DNA of 58,000 bases from Cryptomeria japonica. Lineage: Eukaryota; Streptophyta; Pinopsida; Cupressales; Cupressaceae. Below the pieces are notes generated by a model that saw only the letters and a program-made list of their open reading frames with translations, did no database searches and was not told where the DNA came from. Within the stretch, counting starts at the first letter, position 1; each line of letters opens with the position of its first letter. Both the position numbers and the translations under genes were made by a program. Positions 34,063 to 46,030 of this stretch are shown here, one piece after another. The stretch lies in the NCBI RefSeq assembly GCF_030272615.1, contig NC_081405.1, forward strand, positions 471,068,008-471,126,007. The letters run 5' to 3'.

Positions 34063-37000
34063 GAGACCAAGTAGAGAGCAGATCAAAAGGTTCTAATGTG
34101 TTGCTAGTTGGTGAGAAAGAGTTCATCAACACACTCAAGGAAGGAGGAGGAGTGGGGTTTTCCATTGTTGTAAAGCCAAAAGAAGACAGCAAAGAGAAGA
34201 AGGTGTGCATTCCTAAAGAAGTGCAGCAGGTCCTAAATCAATTTAAGGACATCAATAGTGATGGAACACCAGCTACATTGCATCCTCAATGTGCCATAAG
34301 TCACCAAATTGATTTCATACCCAGAGCTTCATTGCCTAATAAGGAAGCTTATAAAATGACACCAGATCAGAACAAGGAGATAACCAAGCAAATACAAGAA
34401 CTCCTAGATAATGGATTAATCAGAAAGAGCATCAGCCCATGTGTAGTACCCACCATTTTGGCTCCAAAGAAGGGAGGTACTTGGAGACTTTGCACTGATT
34501 CTAGAGCCATAAACTGGATTACTATCAGATATAGATTTCCCATTCCAAGAATTGAAGACTTGATGGATTGTTTGGGAGGTGCTGAATACTTCACCAAGAT
34601 AGATCTCAAAAGTGTTTACCACCAAATCAGAATAAAAGAGGGTGATGAATGGAAGACAACCTTCAAGACCACAGAAGGACTCTATGAATGGCTTGTTATG
34701 CCATTTGGACTCACAAATGCTCCTAGCACATTCATGAGACTCATGAATGAAGTACTCAAGGACTAATTTGGTAAATTTTTTGTTGTTTACTTATATGACA
34801 TCTTAATTTTTAGCAAGTTTAAAGATGAAAATCTTAAGCATATAGAAATTGTATTGAGAAAAATATGTGATGAGCAACTAACCATGAATTTGGAGAAATG
34901 TGAGTTTATGAAATAGGAGTTGGTGTATCTTGGGTTTGTAGTTTCAAGAGGTGATTTGAAGATGGATACCTCTAAGGTGGAAGCTATAATCAGTTGGCCT
35001 ACACCTAAGACAACAAGTGAAGTAATAATTTTTCATGGCTTGGCTCAATTTTATAGAAAGTTCATCAGAGGGTTTAATGAAATATGTGCACCCATGCTTG
35101 AGACAATAAAGGGAGGTATGAGAACCAAGTTTCAATGGACAAAGTAAGCACAAAGAGGATTCGATCTTTTGAAGACAAAGGTGGCCACTCAACCGATACT
35201 CATTCTACCAAGCTTTGACAAGCTCTTCACCATTGAATGTGATGCAAGCAACATAGCGGTTGGAGCAGTTTTAAGCCAAGACAATAGACCGGTTGCCTTT
35301 TTCAGTGAAAAGCTCAATGATGCAAAGAAAAGGTATTCTTGCTATGATTTTGAGTTGCATACACTTGTCCAATCCCTTAGGAAATGGAGGAATTATTTGT
35401 TTCCTAAGGAAATTGTGGTTTATACTGATAATCAAGATCTTAGCTTTCTTAATTCTCAAGAAAAGTTAAACCATAGGCATATTAAATGGGTAGAGTATTT
35501 GCAGTCATATACCTTTACCATTAAAAACAAGAAAGGGAAATGTAATAAAGTAGCAGATCTATTGAGTAGAAGGTTACTAACAATGCAAGAAGCGCAGCTC
35601 AAAAGTATTGGAGTGGATAGTTTCAAGGATTTGTATGAAGAAGATGAAGACTTTGCTGCTACCTACAAGGTTTGCCAAGAGTTTGGAAACCATTTTCATA
35701 GTGAATATGCATATTACACCTTGCAAGATGGCCTTTTGTTCAAGGGAGGATAACTATGTGTGCCTAAAGGGTATGAGATAAAACTTAATGCAAGAGAAGC
35801 ACAATGGATGCTTAAGTGGATATTTTGGTTTGAACAATACTTTGAAACTTGTCCAAAGATTCTACTATTGGCCTAAGATACAAAGAGATATTAGGAAATA
35901 TGTGGAACAATGTGTGGTTTTCCAAAGAGATAAAGGTACATCTTCCAATGGTGGTCTTTATCAGCCTTTACCTATCCCCAACCAGTCATGGGAGTGTGTA
36001 AGTATGGATTTTGTTGTTGGTTTGCCTAAAATCAAATCAGATTTTGATAGCATCTATGTTGTGGTAGATAGGTTTAATAAGATGGCTCATTTTATTCCAT
36101 GTAAGGTCACTCATGATGCTAGTCACATTGCTCACTTTTTATTCAAGGAGGTTATTAGAATCCATGGTTTACCTATCAGCATTGTGTTAGATAGAGATGC
36201 AAAGTTTATTGGTCATTTTTGGAAGACTTTGTGGTAGAGATTGGGTGCTAACTTGTCTTTTAGTTTAGCCTATCATCTACAAACAAATGGTCAAATTGAG
36301 GTGGTCAATAGAGCACTTGGAAACCTTCTTAGATGCCTGACAAAGGAGTATGGACAAGGTGGGGATCAGATCATCCATCAAGCTGAGTTTGCCTACAACA
36401 ATAGTGTGAATAGGTCCACCAATAAAAGCCCTTTTGGGATTGTGTATGGCATTCAACCTAGAGGTGTTTTGGAGCTCAGAGATGTTGGAAAGTTTGGACA
36501 GTAGAGTGGACATGTCTTAGACATGGCTCAATCAATGCAAGAGGTTCATGAACAGGTTGGGACAACCCTATTAGACACTACTCAAAGGATCAAGGAAAGA
36601 GTAGATGAGAAAAGAAAATATATCCAATTTGTAGTTGGTGACATGGTGATGGTTCATTTGAACAAGGCAAGGCTTCAGAAAGGTGTCCCTAGTAAGCTTT
36701 AGATGAGGATAGGTCCATGCAAAGTTTTGGCCAAGTATGGAAATAATGCATACAAGTTAGATCTACCTGGTGACATGGCTTTATCTCCCATCTTCAATGT
36801 TGCAGATTTGGTGTAGTATAAGGGAGCACTTTGAAAAGAGAATAGTAGAGTCTCAGAGGTCTCTCAAGCACTTTCAGACCTGCCCCTACCACCTGCACCC
36901 ATTCCACAAGCCGAAGGTGTTAGACTCTAGAGTTTTGAAGAAAACAAGGCATACCACCTATATGGAGCACTTGATCAAATGGTAGAACCTTCCATCATCT

Positions 37001-37078
37001 AAAGCTAAATGGGAACCTAAGGTAGACTTTTCTAAGCATGGAGTTCCCCTTTCTATGCTACCTAAATGAGTCACTTGA
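34020..37078 (+). pseudogene. Chromovirus pol: RT, RNase H, integrase, chromodomain (copy B)
   Basis: RT begins about 34290 with [19 protein letters not shown], then [15 protein letters not shown] and [17 protein letters not shown] (to 34765). After a TAA the YxDD box reads VVYLYDILIFSK, with Tyr in place of the first catalytic Asp. RNase H follows (FTIECDASNIAVGAVLSQ, VVYTDNQDLSFL, CNKVADLLSRR, 35215-35575). In integrase the zinc domain has GY for GH and CVVFQR for CVVCQR, so two metal ligands are lost; a TAG at 36236 splits the core. The chromodomain (VLDSRVLKKTRHTTY) runs to about 37078, with a stop where copy A reads through. Frameshifts lie near 34768, 35147, 35752 and 36900. The frame is dead. 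Confidence 0.9.
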
Positions 37079-37100
37079 CTTCTTTCTCATTGGGGGAGTA

Positions 37101-38669
37101 TGGTGCAGGAGCACCTAGTTTTGAGTACAATTTCTTCATGTTGGTGTGTTAATCCATAGGTTGGTTTTGGTTTTTGAATAAGGGACTACTCATAGGTCCA
37201 CATATGTTTGTGTTATGCTTTGGTAGGTTGGATGTCAATAGGATCATGCATTTGCTTAATTTTGGCTTGTAAGCCCTTGTAAGCCTAAAATGGCATAATC
37301 ATGCATTTTGATGTAAAACTTCTTGAAAAGCCTTGTTTTCATTGATACATGTTATGGTAGTATTTTTTAGTCATCCTAGGTGGTTTAGAAAAGGAAACAA
37401 AGTATGAAATGCAAAAATGCACTTTTTGGCAAAAGTTGTCAAAGTTGCTTGACAACATTTTGCAACGTTGAGCAACTTTTTGCAATTTTGAGAAAAGGGT
37501 TGGTTAAGCAACTGATGGAGATTTAGTTAGGCCAATAATGGAATATAAATTCCTCGAGCATGAATTTAATGGGGTTGATGAATGCCTGGAGCAAATTAAT
37601 ATACATCTTGAAGACCATTTTCTAAGTTTTTACCTTGTGTTTTCTCTAATTTGGAGCAGCAGTTCGTACCTCATGGATTGATTGCATTGTTGTTATTTGA
37701 TCATTTTTTTTTACATGTTCTTGTATTTCTCATGAAGTAGTTTGGTTATTTTTGTTGTAGGTTTTAATTGAGTTTTTTATTTTGTAAGCTCTCAGCCTGA
37801 GCAAGGGTTTGAGAGGCCCAAACATTGTTCCAGCTTGAAGTCCTTTGAGTTCTTCTCAATAACCCTTGGGAATCAAGCCATGGAACCTTTGTATAGTTTA
37901 CATAGTACTTGTTTTTATTTGGAGGTCATTGAAATTCCAGTAAGCATCATTTCCTAGGCGAGCTCTGTCATAGCCCGGTTAAGAAATGAATGAAATTATG
38001 CAGCTACTTGTAGGGATGAGAAGTTTTAGAGTTGTCAAGTGTTTGACATGAGCAAGTTGGGTGTGGAAGAGCATATGTGAGAGTTTGGAGGTGTGGCAGA
38101 TCAGAGAAGACACTTAACCCTTGAAAGAAGACCAAAAAGACCCTAAAACCCCTTAAAACAAGCAATTTTCGGGTTTTGTACCCGTATGCTCAAATTGAGT
38201 TTTCTCACTTCATGAATCTTGAAATTATTCAAAAAGGGTACTTAGATCACAAATTTTTTGTCTGGGTCCTTGGGAAAATTTTGAATAAATCCACAAAAAC
38301 CGGTTAGGTAGGGCTAATTGGGGCTCTAGGGATACTAGGCCTAGAAAATAGGAAAAGGAAGGAGCGATGGAGAAATGGATGAAACCCAAACTCAAAAATA
38401 GTTGATTGGCCTTGGAAAACCTCTTGAAAACTTACTACATCCCATGCAAGCATATGTTAGGAGTTTGATAGTGTAAGGTTGGATTTACCCTTGTGAATCT
38501 CAACCATGCCTAAGCAACCAATGAGCACATACTAATTGGGAGCACTCCTAGAGAGTTTGGATGTCTAGTTTGATTGATAGACGAGAGAATAAAGAAGTGA
38601 GCCCACTAAGACAACACTTGACTGCCTTGTGATAAAGGATTGACTCTCTTTGAGTACCCCTCCCCATCA
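37101..38669 (+). repeat. Chromovirus copy B 3' LTR
   Basis: It follows the purine tract tcattgggggagta and is collinear with 31682-33240 over its full length of about 1569 bp. It ends gagtacccctccccatca. Confidence 0.92.
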
Positions 38670-39599
38670 ATGGTGCTCCCTCAAAAAAGTGGTTGAAAAA
38701 TAAAAATTAAAACCAATTTGATGACAAGTTGATTTGATGTGCTTTGCTAGCTAATAGGTGAGAATTACTAATATAGTGAATCTTCAAGATCTCAAGTTTT
38801 GGTGAGGTCTCGAAGGCTCATAGGGTTGTTAGGTGGGTATGCTAGGTTAATGGGGCCCTATATATAGACCCTTGGGGCTCCAAAATCCTCATTTGTGCTT
38901 ATTTGATTTTGGAATTTGGAGAGGAGTGGTATGAAGGAGAAGAATGATGAAGCTATGGTAGTTATTCAAGTGGGTGATTATTGTGTAAAAACAATTAGGA
39001 CCTTCAAATGTCCTGTAGGACTGGGTCCCCTGATATGTAGCTTATCCTTGCTTTGTTTTTTTATTGTTTTTCAATAGTTTTAAGTGAAAATAAAAAACAA
39101 TAGATGTGGTATAAAATTTGTATGAAACAAATGGGGTCACGTTTGTCACAATTGTTATTGAAATGTCACATTTGTCATTGAAGTGCCACGTTTGTTTATT
39201 AAGTGACAAAATTGTTTTATGATGCACATTTTTCGTGTTTAAGCATGTCATCTATAGGAATCAATGGAATTTCTAGTCTCACAATTGAATTGTGTGTCAC
39301 ATTTGTGTAGATAAGCGATGCATGTGTTGGAAATGACACATGTACATAGTCAAACAACACATTTGATTGGAAAATTCAAAAACTCCTCATGGTAAAAAAA
39401 TTAGTATCTTAACTAGCTAGTCTAGCAAAGGTTTAGGTGAGTACTAACATGCGGTGTTGAATGGATGCAAGAGGTATGATTATCATCTTACGCTAGAGAC
39501 AATCATCCTGACTTGCTGGCATCATGATGGGGTATCAGTGAGGATGACTAAGCATTCTTTCGAGTGCTTTGATTTTACCACATCACAATCATGCCTAAT
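38670..39599. other. Upstream region of the PMD relic, with a TATA box
   Basis: A strong TATA-like sequence, ccctatatatagaccc, lies at 38857-38871. An ATG follows at 38931 and opens a 48-codon frame to TAG 39077. Whether this belongs to the decayed PMD gene further down or to an LTR promoter is unclear. The remaining sequence shows no recognisable coding until about 39600. Confidence 0.4.
38858..38869 (+). promoter_or_regulatory. TATA box
   Basis: ctatatatagac in a GC-bounded context is a good plant TATA match. It sits 62-73 bp before the first downstream ATG. Confidence 0.45.
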
Positions 39600-40780
39600 A
39601 TTAGAACTAATCAAGGGATGATTTTACTACTTTAGTTGAGTGATGGTATAGTGAGACCAACTCCTTTCACTTTCATATAGGCAAGGCTACTATTACTTTA
39701 GAAGATGTCTAGAGGATCCTTAGGATCTTGATACATAGAAAGCATGTGGTATACAATTGTAATACCGAGGAGATTGCATTGGAGTGGTAGGTTAGGACTA
39801 GAGAACTAGGCATAGAGGATTATGAGATCTATTTTGATACTTTAATTGATCGTTACGATTATCTAATAGTTGTTGTAGCATTAGTTATAACAGAGGTTCT
39901 CTTAATAGGAAAACAAGATCATGGTTTCCTAATCAGTTGGGTATTTGTATTTAAGGCTTTGATGATTGAGGGGACAATATTTACTTGGAGACCTTATGTT
40001 CTTCCTATGGTTTAATTTAAGATTTATTATATAGCATATGGGGGAGAATGCTCTTTTGGTTAGGGGTCACTCTATTACATGTTTGGGTGTGGAAGCACAT
40101 CACCATCACAAGGTTGGTGTATGATAGAGCCAAACAACTAAGATTTTCATATGTGTAGTGATATGGTGGTGTAGTGACATAGAGACACTTAGGCCATATT
40201 GAATATTGGACACATGAGTTGGTCATATTGGCTCATTTCACATGGAGGTCTTACTATCATTATGAGGCATGGGAGGACAATTCTAATCCTTTTGTGTATT
40301 GTAGATAGACTTGATACTTGATTTATTGGTAGTGCATAGCTTGCACTTCATTAAGTGAAAACTACTAGAGTGGGTGCTTCGTCATTTTGGGAAGAGTCGG
40401 GGGGAGCCTATTAGTTAGCTAATCTTTGGGCATTCTATTAGGGAGCTCCCAACATACAAGCTAATGATTAGCCCATAGAAAGTGATTGTTAAGTTCAACG
40501 AGCTAAAGAAAATATAGTGGGGTGTAGGTCCAAATATAGTAGATGTAGGTACTACAATAGAGTATGAAACATGGTATCTTTCACATCAATGGACAACACT
40601 TTAAAAACCTGATATGGCAATACCCAAGGAGAGATATCATGGGGAAGGTAGGAGAAGAAGAAGCTAGGGCCAAGGGAGGGATGGTGGTGATTATGTACAT
40701 GGAGGCTAAGGAGTTGGAGGAGATGATGGTGGGGATGGTGGAGGAGGTAGAGGCAAAGGGAGGGGTTAGCCCTTAGTGCA
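39600..40780 (+). pseudogene. Plant mobile domain (PMD) gene, decayed
   Basis: From about 39616 a frame reads ETNSFHFHIGKATITLEDV (39655-39711), the signature that opens the conserved core of plant mobile domain proteins (Pfam PF10536, MAIN/MAIL1 family and many transposon copies). It continues through EEIALEW, IDRYDYLIVVVALVITEVLL and FVFKALMIEGTIFTWRPYVL to about 40015. A frameshift follows. The next frame gives LLHVWVWKHI (40062-40091), AHFTWRSYYHYEAWEDN (about 40230) and LEWVLRHFGKSRGEPI (about 40370), all in PMD order. A Gly-rich tail (GGDDGGDGGGGRGKGRG) follows at about 40710-40765. Stops at the expected Arg of the ER-W position and elsewhere show it is dead. PMDs occur both in host silencing factors and in Mutator-like or gypsy elements; which source applies here is not decided. 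Confidence 0.75.
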
Positions 40781-41101
40781 AAGACAAATATAGGTTCAGG
40801 AGCATGCAAAGGTACAAGAGAAACCTATGATTGGTCAGTTGTAGGAGGTTGAGGGTAGAGGGGATGATGGAGGATAGCATAGTATAGTGTTGTAAACTCT
40901 ACCCCCATACAATTTCACACTCCTTTTTGGTTCCTTGCCTTAGTGTGTCCCCTCATAGCCCTTATCAAGCTTATTTCTAGCCCTGACACTACCTAATTGT
41001 CATCATATGCTTATTTGGTGACCAATATGTGATTCAGACTCAAAATTTTAATTTGACAATTGGAAGTCAATCTAATTTATGAAATACCTTGAGAACCCTA
41101 T
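40781..41101. other. Flank of T1, with split TATA box
   Basis: No coding sequence is seen. Joining the two flanks of T1 gives gagaaccctat plus aaaagaac, that is, a TATA-box-like CCTATAAAAG at the insertion point. Confidence 0.45.
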
Positions 41102-42302
41102 TTTAATGGTGAAAATTAGGGTTTCACCAATTAAGGTAACAAAACCATAAATTTTGCTTGAGAGAACACCATTGCATTGAAAGAGGAATGGACCTAATAG
41201 ATCCAGGCTTAATCCAATTGGTAAAAAGTCAAAAAAAATGTGATTAGGTTCACTTGGTTAGTGTTTTGTTCCCTCTTTCTAAGTTGAATTGTGAAACATG
41301 TTGAAATTAGGGTAAAATAGGTGATTATTGAATAGATCGAGCATAAGTAGTGAGCTACAATCATCATACAAAGACACCAACCTAGATCTGGGAAAAAGAT
41401 GATGTTTCAGATCTGTTCCTAGAAGTTCTGCCCAATTTTCAAGAGTGGCTCATCAAGTCACCATGGTCCTCTGAATTTATCATTCTCAAAAGGTGGACAT
41501 GTTCATCTTTGTGAATCCTATCGATCCTCCCGAATGCAACTTTGTACTTGTTTCTTGCACACAAAAAGAAAGGGCAAATTATTGGGAGGATTTCCCTAAG
41601 TCAAACCCCAATTCAGGAATTAACCTTGAATGAAATAATGTAAATGCTGAATAGATATACATCAAATTTGCAATTGTTGATGATGATGCTTCTCTTTGAA
41701 TGTAATCACAAATCCTATATGAAATGGTATGAACATGACAATACCCTAATCACACACACATGCTTGCATGAAAATTGACATGACTTTTCTCCATAATGGT
41801 TGAATGATGAATATGCAGCCTTGAAGATCTCTTAAAATGTTTGATAATGAATTCTTCATGAATGCATGAGTAATGAGGATGGACAATTAGATTGCTTAGA
41901 TGAAAATAGGTTGATTAAATGTCTTTATATAAGGGGTTCTAGGTAAATTATCGATTAGGTTGGCCTCCAACGATCATATGGAGCCATAAAGATCAAAAAT
42001 TTCCATTGAGATATAGCCCTAACCCCAATTTAAATTGGGCTTTGATTGAGAGGGACAATGGAATTTTAGGGTGCCATGGTCCAAACTAGGGCATTCCATG
42101 CCCTATCCCACCTCAATCAGGACCAAAACAATGTTAAAATAGAGTGTTCATCCCATGGTAGGACCCACAAAAGATTGTTCATTTCCTCAAAGCTAGAGAA
42201 TAGACACAAATAGACCTAGAAAGGTGATGAGCATGAGACACGCTAAAGTAGGGGCAAAAACATGAGGTGTAAATTGTCCTAGTGACAATTTGTGATGCTA
42301 CA
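41102..42302 (-). repeat. T1 3' LTR, 1201 bp
   Basis: It is collinear with 46034-47090 plus 55231-55344. The plus-strand left end reads TTTAATGG instead of TGTAATGG, so one terminal base is mutated. Confidence 0.88.
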
Positions 42303-42317
42303 TTTAGCCCCCACTTT
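42303..42317 (-). promoter_or_regulatory. T1 polypurine tract
   Basis: AAAGTGGGGGCTAAA on the element strand abuts the 3' LTR start TGTAGCATC. Confidence 0.75.
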
Positions 42318-42918
42318 AATGGGAGTATGAGCCTATGCAAATATTCACAATAAAGTAGATGAAAGATGAAAGAGAGGAATAATTAGGAGTGAAATCACAT
42401 GGAGATAAGACATCACTTATTTCAAGGAACCCAACCCCCAATATTGGGATCTTAACTCATACAATCACATGCAAGGGAACACGGAACAAGACAAAAAAAA
42501 AGCAAACAAGGACAAAAAGGCAAAAGATACACAACACAAAAATCTAAAAACAAAAAAACAAAACCTCAAGTCAACTAGTCGAAGAGACTTGAATGTCAAA
42601 ATGTCTCAACCACTAATATCATTCTTGAAAATTCCATCTCAAGAACACAAGTGATCACATAAAAAGAGCAAGAGCATGCATCAAATCATGAACTAAAAAT
42701 AGCAAATCTATGAGCTCATGATGAGAAGAAAAGAGAGAGACATGGATATCCCATTCTAGTTGTGTTTTTCTAGGTGATTGATGAGAAGAAGAGTGAGAGA
42801 AGGCATGGATACACATTCTAGTTGTGTTTTCCTAAGTGATCCATGTTGGGGAGGAGAGTAAGAATAATCTAGCTATGTTTTTCTAGTTCCACGCATCTTG
42901 TTGTGTATGTAACTATCT

Positions 42919-43271
42919 GGTTTCAGGTGTTAAGCATCTCGTATAAGAGTTTGTTTTCTCTAGTTTCAATCATGCGACAACTTGTGTAAGACATGAAATA
43001 AAAATGCATATGTGTGTCTGGTATCATGAACATATTGTGTAAGAGTTTGTTTGTTCTAGTTTTGAGAATGTATAACCCCGTGTAAGACGAATATATGTCT
43101 AGTTTCAATGACATCTCATGTAAGAGATTGTTTTCTATAGTTTCAAGAATGTGTACCCCATATAAGATATATATAAATTCTAGGTTTGGTTTCATGCATA
43201 AAGCATATCATGTAAGAGTTTGTTTTCTTTGGTTTTGAGAATGAAGACCCCATTTAAGACATGCAAAAATC
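42919..43271 (-). repeat. Tandem repeat of 81-100 bp, four units, inside T1
   Basis: Each unit has a (g)gtttcatg/tggtatcatg start, then cat..gtaagagtttgttttct, tagttttgagaatgt, accccgtgtaagac and an A/T-rich end with tatgtctag. Unit starts lie at about 42919, 43019, 43100 and 43180. The repeat is between the gag remnant and the 3' LTR and is not coding. Confidence 0.75.
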
Positions 43272-44639
43272 TAGTACAATATAGTACAAAGAGGGTGATA
43301 TGTATGCCCCCCCTTAATATGTCAATATAGCCCTATGTTGGTGTCTTAAGGAAACTAGAAACAATGATACTCACATTCAACACTAGGGAGATATCCTTTA
43401 GGCAACAATATTCATAAATCCAAGCTAAAGAGGCAATACTATTACAAGCAAGGAGAAGATAGTTGAAAAAGAGATATCTTGCAACAAGTGTAAAGAGGAT
43501 CCTTGGAGGAGACAATATATTTTCTGAAAATAAATCTACCTCCAAGAGGAGTTCTTGAACAAACATAGCATTTTCTACCAAAAGAAGGGAAGGAGAATAA
43601 GAATGCCTACCTTCCTCCTATTGCTAAGTGAAAGATATTCTTGATGAAGGATAACACACTTTTGACCCAAACTGAAGGGTTTGTTTATAATAAATTTGCA
43701 TTGCCAAGTATAGAAGAGGTTGTATTTAAGGATACACAGCTCTTGCATAAGAGATAATACTTGAGAAAACAACAATTTCACACAAGGAATGACATCGAAT
43801 CATAAGAAAACACCACTCAACAAAGGAAAAGTGGATCCTTAGAAAGGATAGGGAATATCAATGCCCCCTAAGCTTAGGGAAAATGAGAAGAATTATAAAA
43901 CCTCTGAGGAGATATTATACATAAGAAAATTCACTATTCCAAGCAAGGAAAGGTCCTACCAAGGAACACACATGTACTCACATGAAGAAATATTCGATGC
44001 AAGAAAAGACATTAAAATATGTAAAATGCAACTCTGAAGAAGAGGTAATCTTCAAAGAAAGAAATATTAAGATGAAGGATCACACACCCCCTTAAGGAGA
44101 GATTATTCATAAGAGATGTACCATTTCATGCAAGAAAGGACATCAAGTTATAAATAATGCAATGCAAATAGTGAAACCTTAGATAGAGAGAAGAGATAGG
44201 CTAATGTTCTTACACCCCAAACATAGAAGAAAGAATGAATTATGTTGTTGCCCCCAAGATGTTTGTTATTGAAATGGCATCACCACTTATGACAAAGAGC
44301 CCCCAATTAAGTTAGCTACTAGTGTCATAGGGTGAGGAGCAACATGAAGGGTGAATGGAGTGCTAAGGAACTACCTTTTAACCAAGAAAGAGTTCAAGAT
44401 CAGTTGTAAGAGTTATGCAAACTCTATCATATAGGTCTTGAACAAATATTTTAAATACTTTACAATTTCCAAGAGAATGAGAATAACTGCGATCAAAAAG
44501 ATGATGTTAATCAGGTCTTCATTATGCTTATAATTGTGATTGATTTTAATGAAAGGAAAAGAAACATTTTTATCGTACTTCAATCTCCAAAAGATTCTAG
44601 TAGCTAATTTCTCTTGGTCATCAATAGTTTAGTAGGTCT
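43272..44639 (-). other. T1 internal non-coding region
   Basis: It is A/G-rich on the plus strand, with loosely repeated phrases such as gcaaggaaaggacat and cacacccccttaaggagag. Two short frames (43333-43581 and 43575-43781) on the minus strand show no family features. No protease or RT trace was seen. Confidence 0.55.
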
Positions 44640-45653
44640 TGTCTCTTGAGATGTAGGACAAGTATTGCTAAAAGAAGATGGATTGTTTTCTATGATTTTG
44701 ACTATGCCACTATCAATGAGTCCTTGCATTCCATTTTGAAAATCTGGACAATCATTTGTATCATGGTCATTAGTTTGATTATGTAAGCAAAAAGGAGTGT
44801 TTGAGGAAGAAGCACCTTTAGATGGATGATAATTTCTCTATTTTGCAAGATAATCCTTCATTTTTTTACTTATAAGGAGATCATCCATAGATGAATTATG
44901 AGGATGTCCCAGACCTTTGGTACTAGTTTGTGTAGGAGGGTTAATAGGGACTTTTATTCCTTGTTCAAATTATCCAAGTCCCTATCCTCTAAACCTTATT
45001 TTGATATTGTGTTATAGTCACTTCTATAAGAGATTTTTAATTGAGGAGAATGAGTATTGTAATGAATTTCTTTAAAATTTGTAGTGTGTGTATCTAGAAG
45101 GAACAAAGAGAGAAGTAGATGAAGAAGGAATATCCTTTGTAAGGAAATTCTCCTTTTTATCATCATGCATATCCTCTCTAATGGGTTGGGAAGGAAGATC
45201 CTTGTCATATAAGGCCTCATATTTAATTAATGTTATGTTGGGAGATAGATCATGAATGAAATGCATAACATTATCTTCTCTACAAATGTTTTCATGATTA
45301 AGATAAGCTCTAGGAGAATAAGGGGGATCTAGAGAGATTGAAACACCTATATTTCGACCTTTCCCCCCTTGTGGTAGGGTATGTGTATGAGAAGAAGATG
45401 GCTCCATGTTTCTCTCCAATTATTTCTCTCCATTAGAGAGATCATTGATAGGAGTATCATATCTTTCTTCACTCACATGAGATATGCTAGGAGAGGTACA
45501 AGTATTAGGTTTTTCACTAGCATCTCTAGGATTATGATCTACAAAAGATTTTATGTGATTTACACATATAATGAATGTGCCTAAAAATATCACCATAAAA
45601 AAACATGAATCATGGATAAAAGATTTGAGATTTAATTGATTACTAGGAAACAT
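44640..45653 (-). pseudogene. T1 gag remnant with Tat/Ogre-type zinc-finger region
   Basis: The minus-strand frames run from 45653 to about 44640 with one frameshift near 45060. Most of the protein is Ser/Pro/His-rich and low in recognisable features. The distal part contains FCLHNQTNDHDTNDC, followed by FQNGMQGLIDSGIV (44800-44700). That C-x2-H-x(n)-H-D-T-x-D-C pattern followed by a Q-x-L-I-D-x-G helix is typical of the gag end in the Tat/Ogre lineage of plant Ty3/gypsy elements. Neither protease nor RT follows, so the element would have needed enzymes from a partner. Confidence 0.65.
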
Positions 45654-46014
45654 TTAAAAAATTCTAAACATGCAATATACCAAAGTGCTATGAATGAAAA
45701 GAAGGTAAAGTGAAATAAACCACTATCCAACACATGATTATGATAAGTATAAGTCAAAAGAAATGTAATCATATATGAAATGGTAAATAAATCAAATCTA
45801 TTAAGTGTCATTATGAATGCTTAAGATCAAATCTAAAAACAAAAGCTATAAATTATGCAACCCACAAATCAAATTAACCAAAATAAATTAAATATTTTTA
45901 GGAATTTAACCTATAAGTTTTATGTAATTTGTTAAAAAAAAACCATGACTGCAAACTTGAAAATTAAAAAAAAGAAATCAAATTTGAGAACACAAATAAG
46001 ATATTTTGTTGTAA

Positions 46015-46030
46015 GGAGTCGGGTTCACCA
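46015..46030 (-). other. T1 primer-binding site, not tRNA-iMet
   Basis: TGGTGAACCCGACTCC on the element strand follows the 5' LTR after three T residues. It differs from the TGGTATCAGAGC of the other elements here. The donor tRNA was not identified; the site would pair with a tRNA ending GGAGTCGGGTTCACCA. Confidence 0.6.

Larger units (their letters stand above)
31682..38669 (+). mobile_element. Chromovirus copy B, two LTRs, defective
   Basis: A 7 kb Ty3/gypsy chromovirus: 5' LTR 31682-33240, primer site 33244-33256, gag, fused pol, polypurine tract 37090-37100 and 3' LTR 37101-38669. The LTRs start TGGTGCAGGAGC and end ccccatca, and look about 95% alike in the first 230 bp. The flanks (gagta and atggt) do not form a target duplication. 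That fits the left LTR being joined to copy A internal sequence rather than to host DNA. Gag is fused to the RT region without a protease, and pol contains many stops. Confidence 0.92.

Noticed and set aside
40564-40776. Met/Glu/Val-rich frame at 40564-40776
   Set aside because: A shifted frame of the Gly-rich tail of the PMD relic, which gives the more plausible Gly/Asp/Arg sequence.
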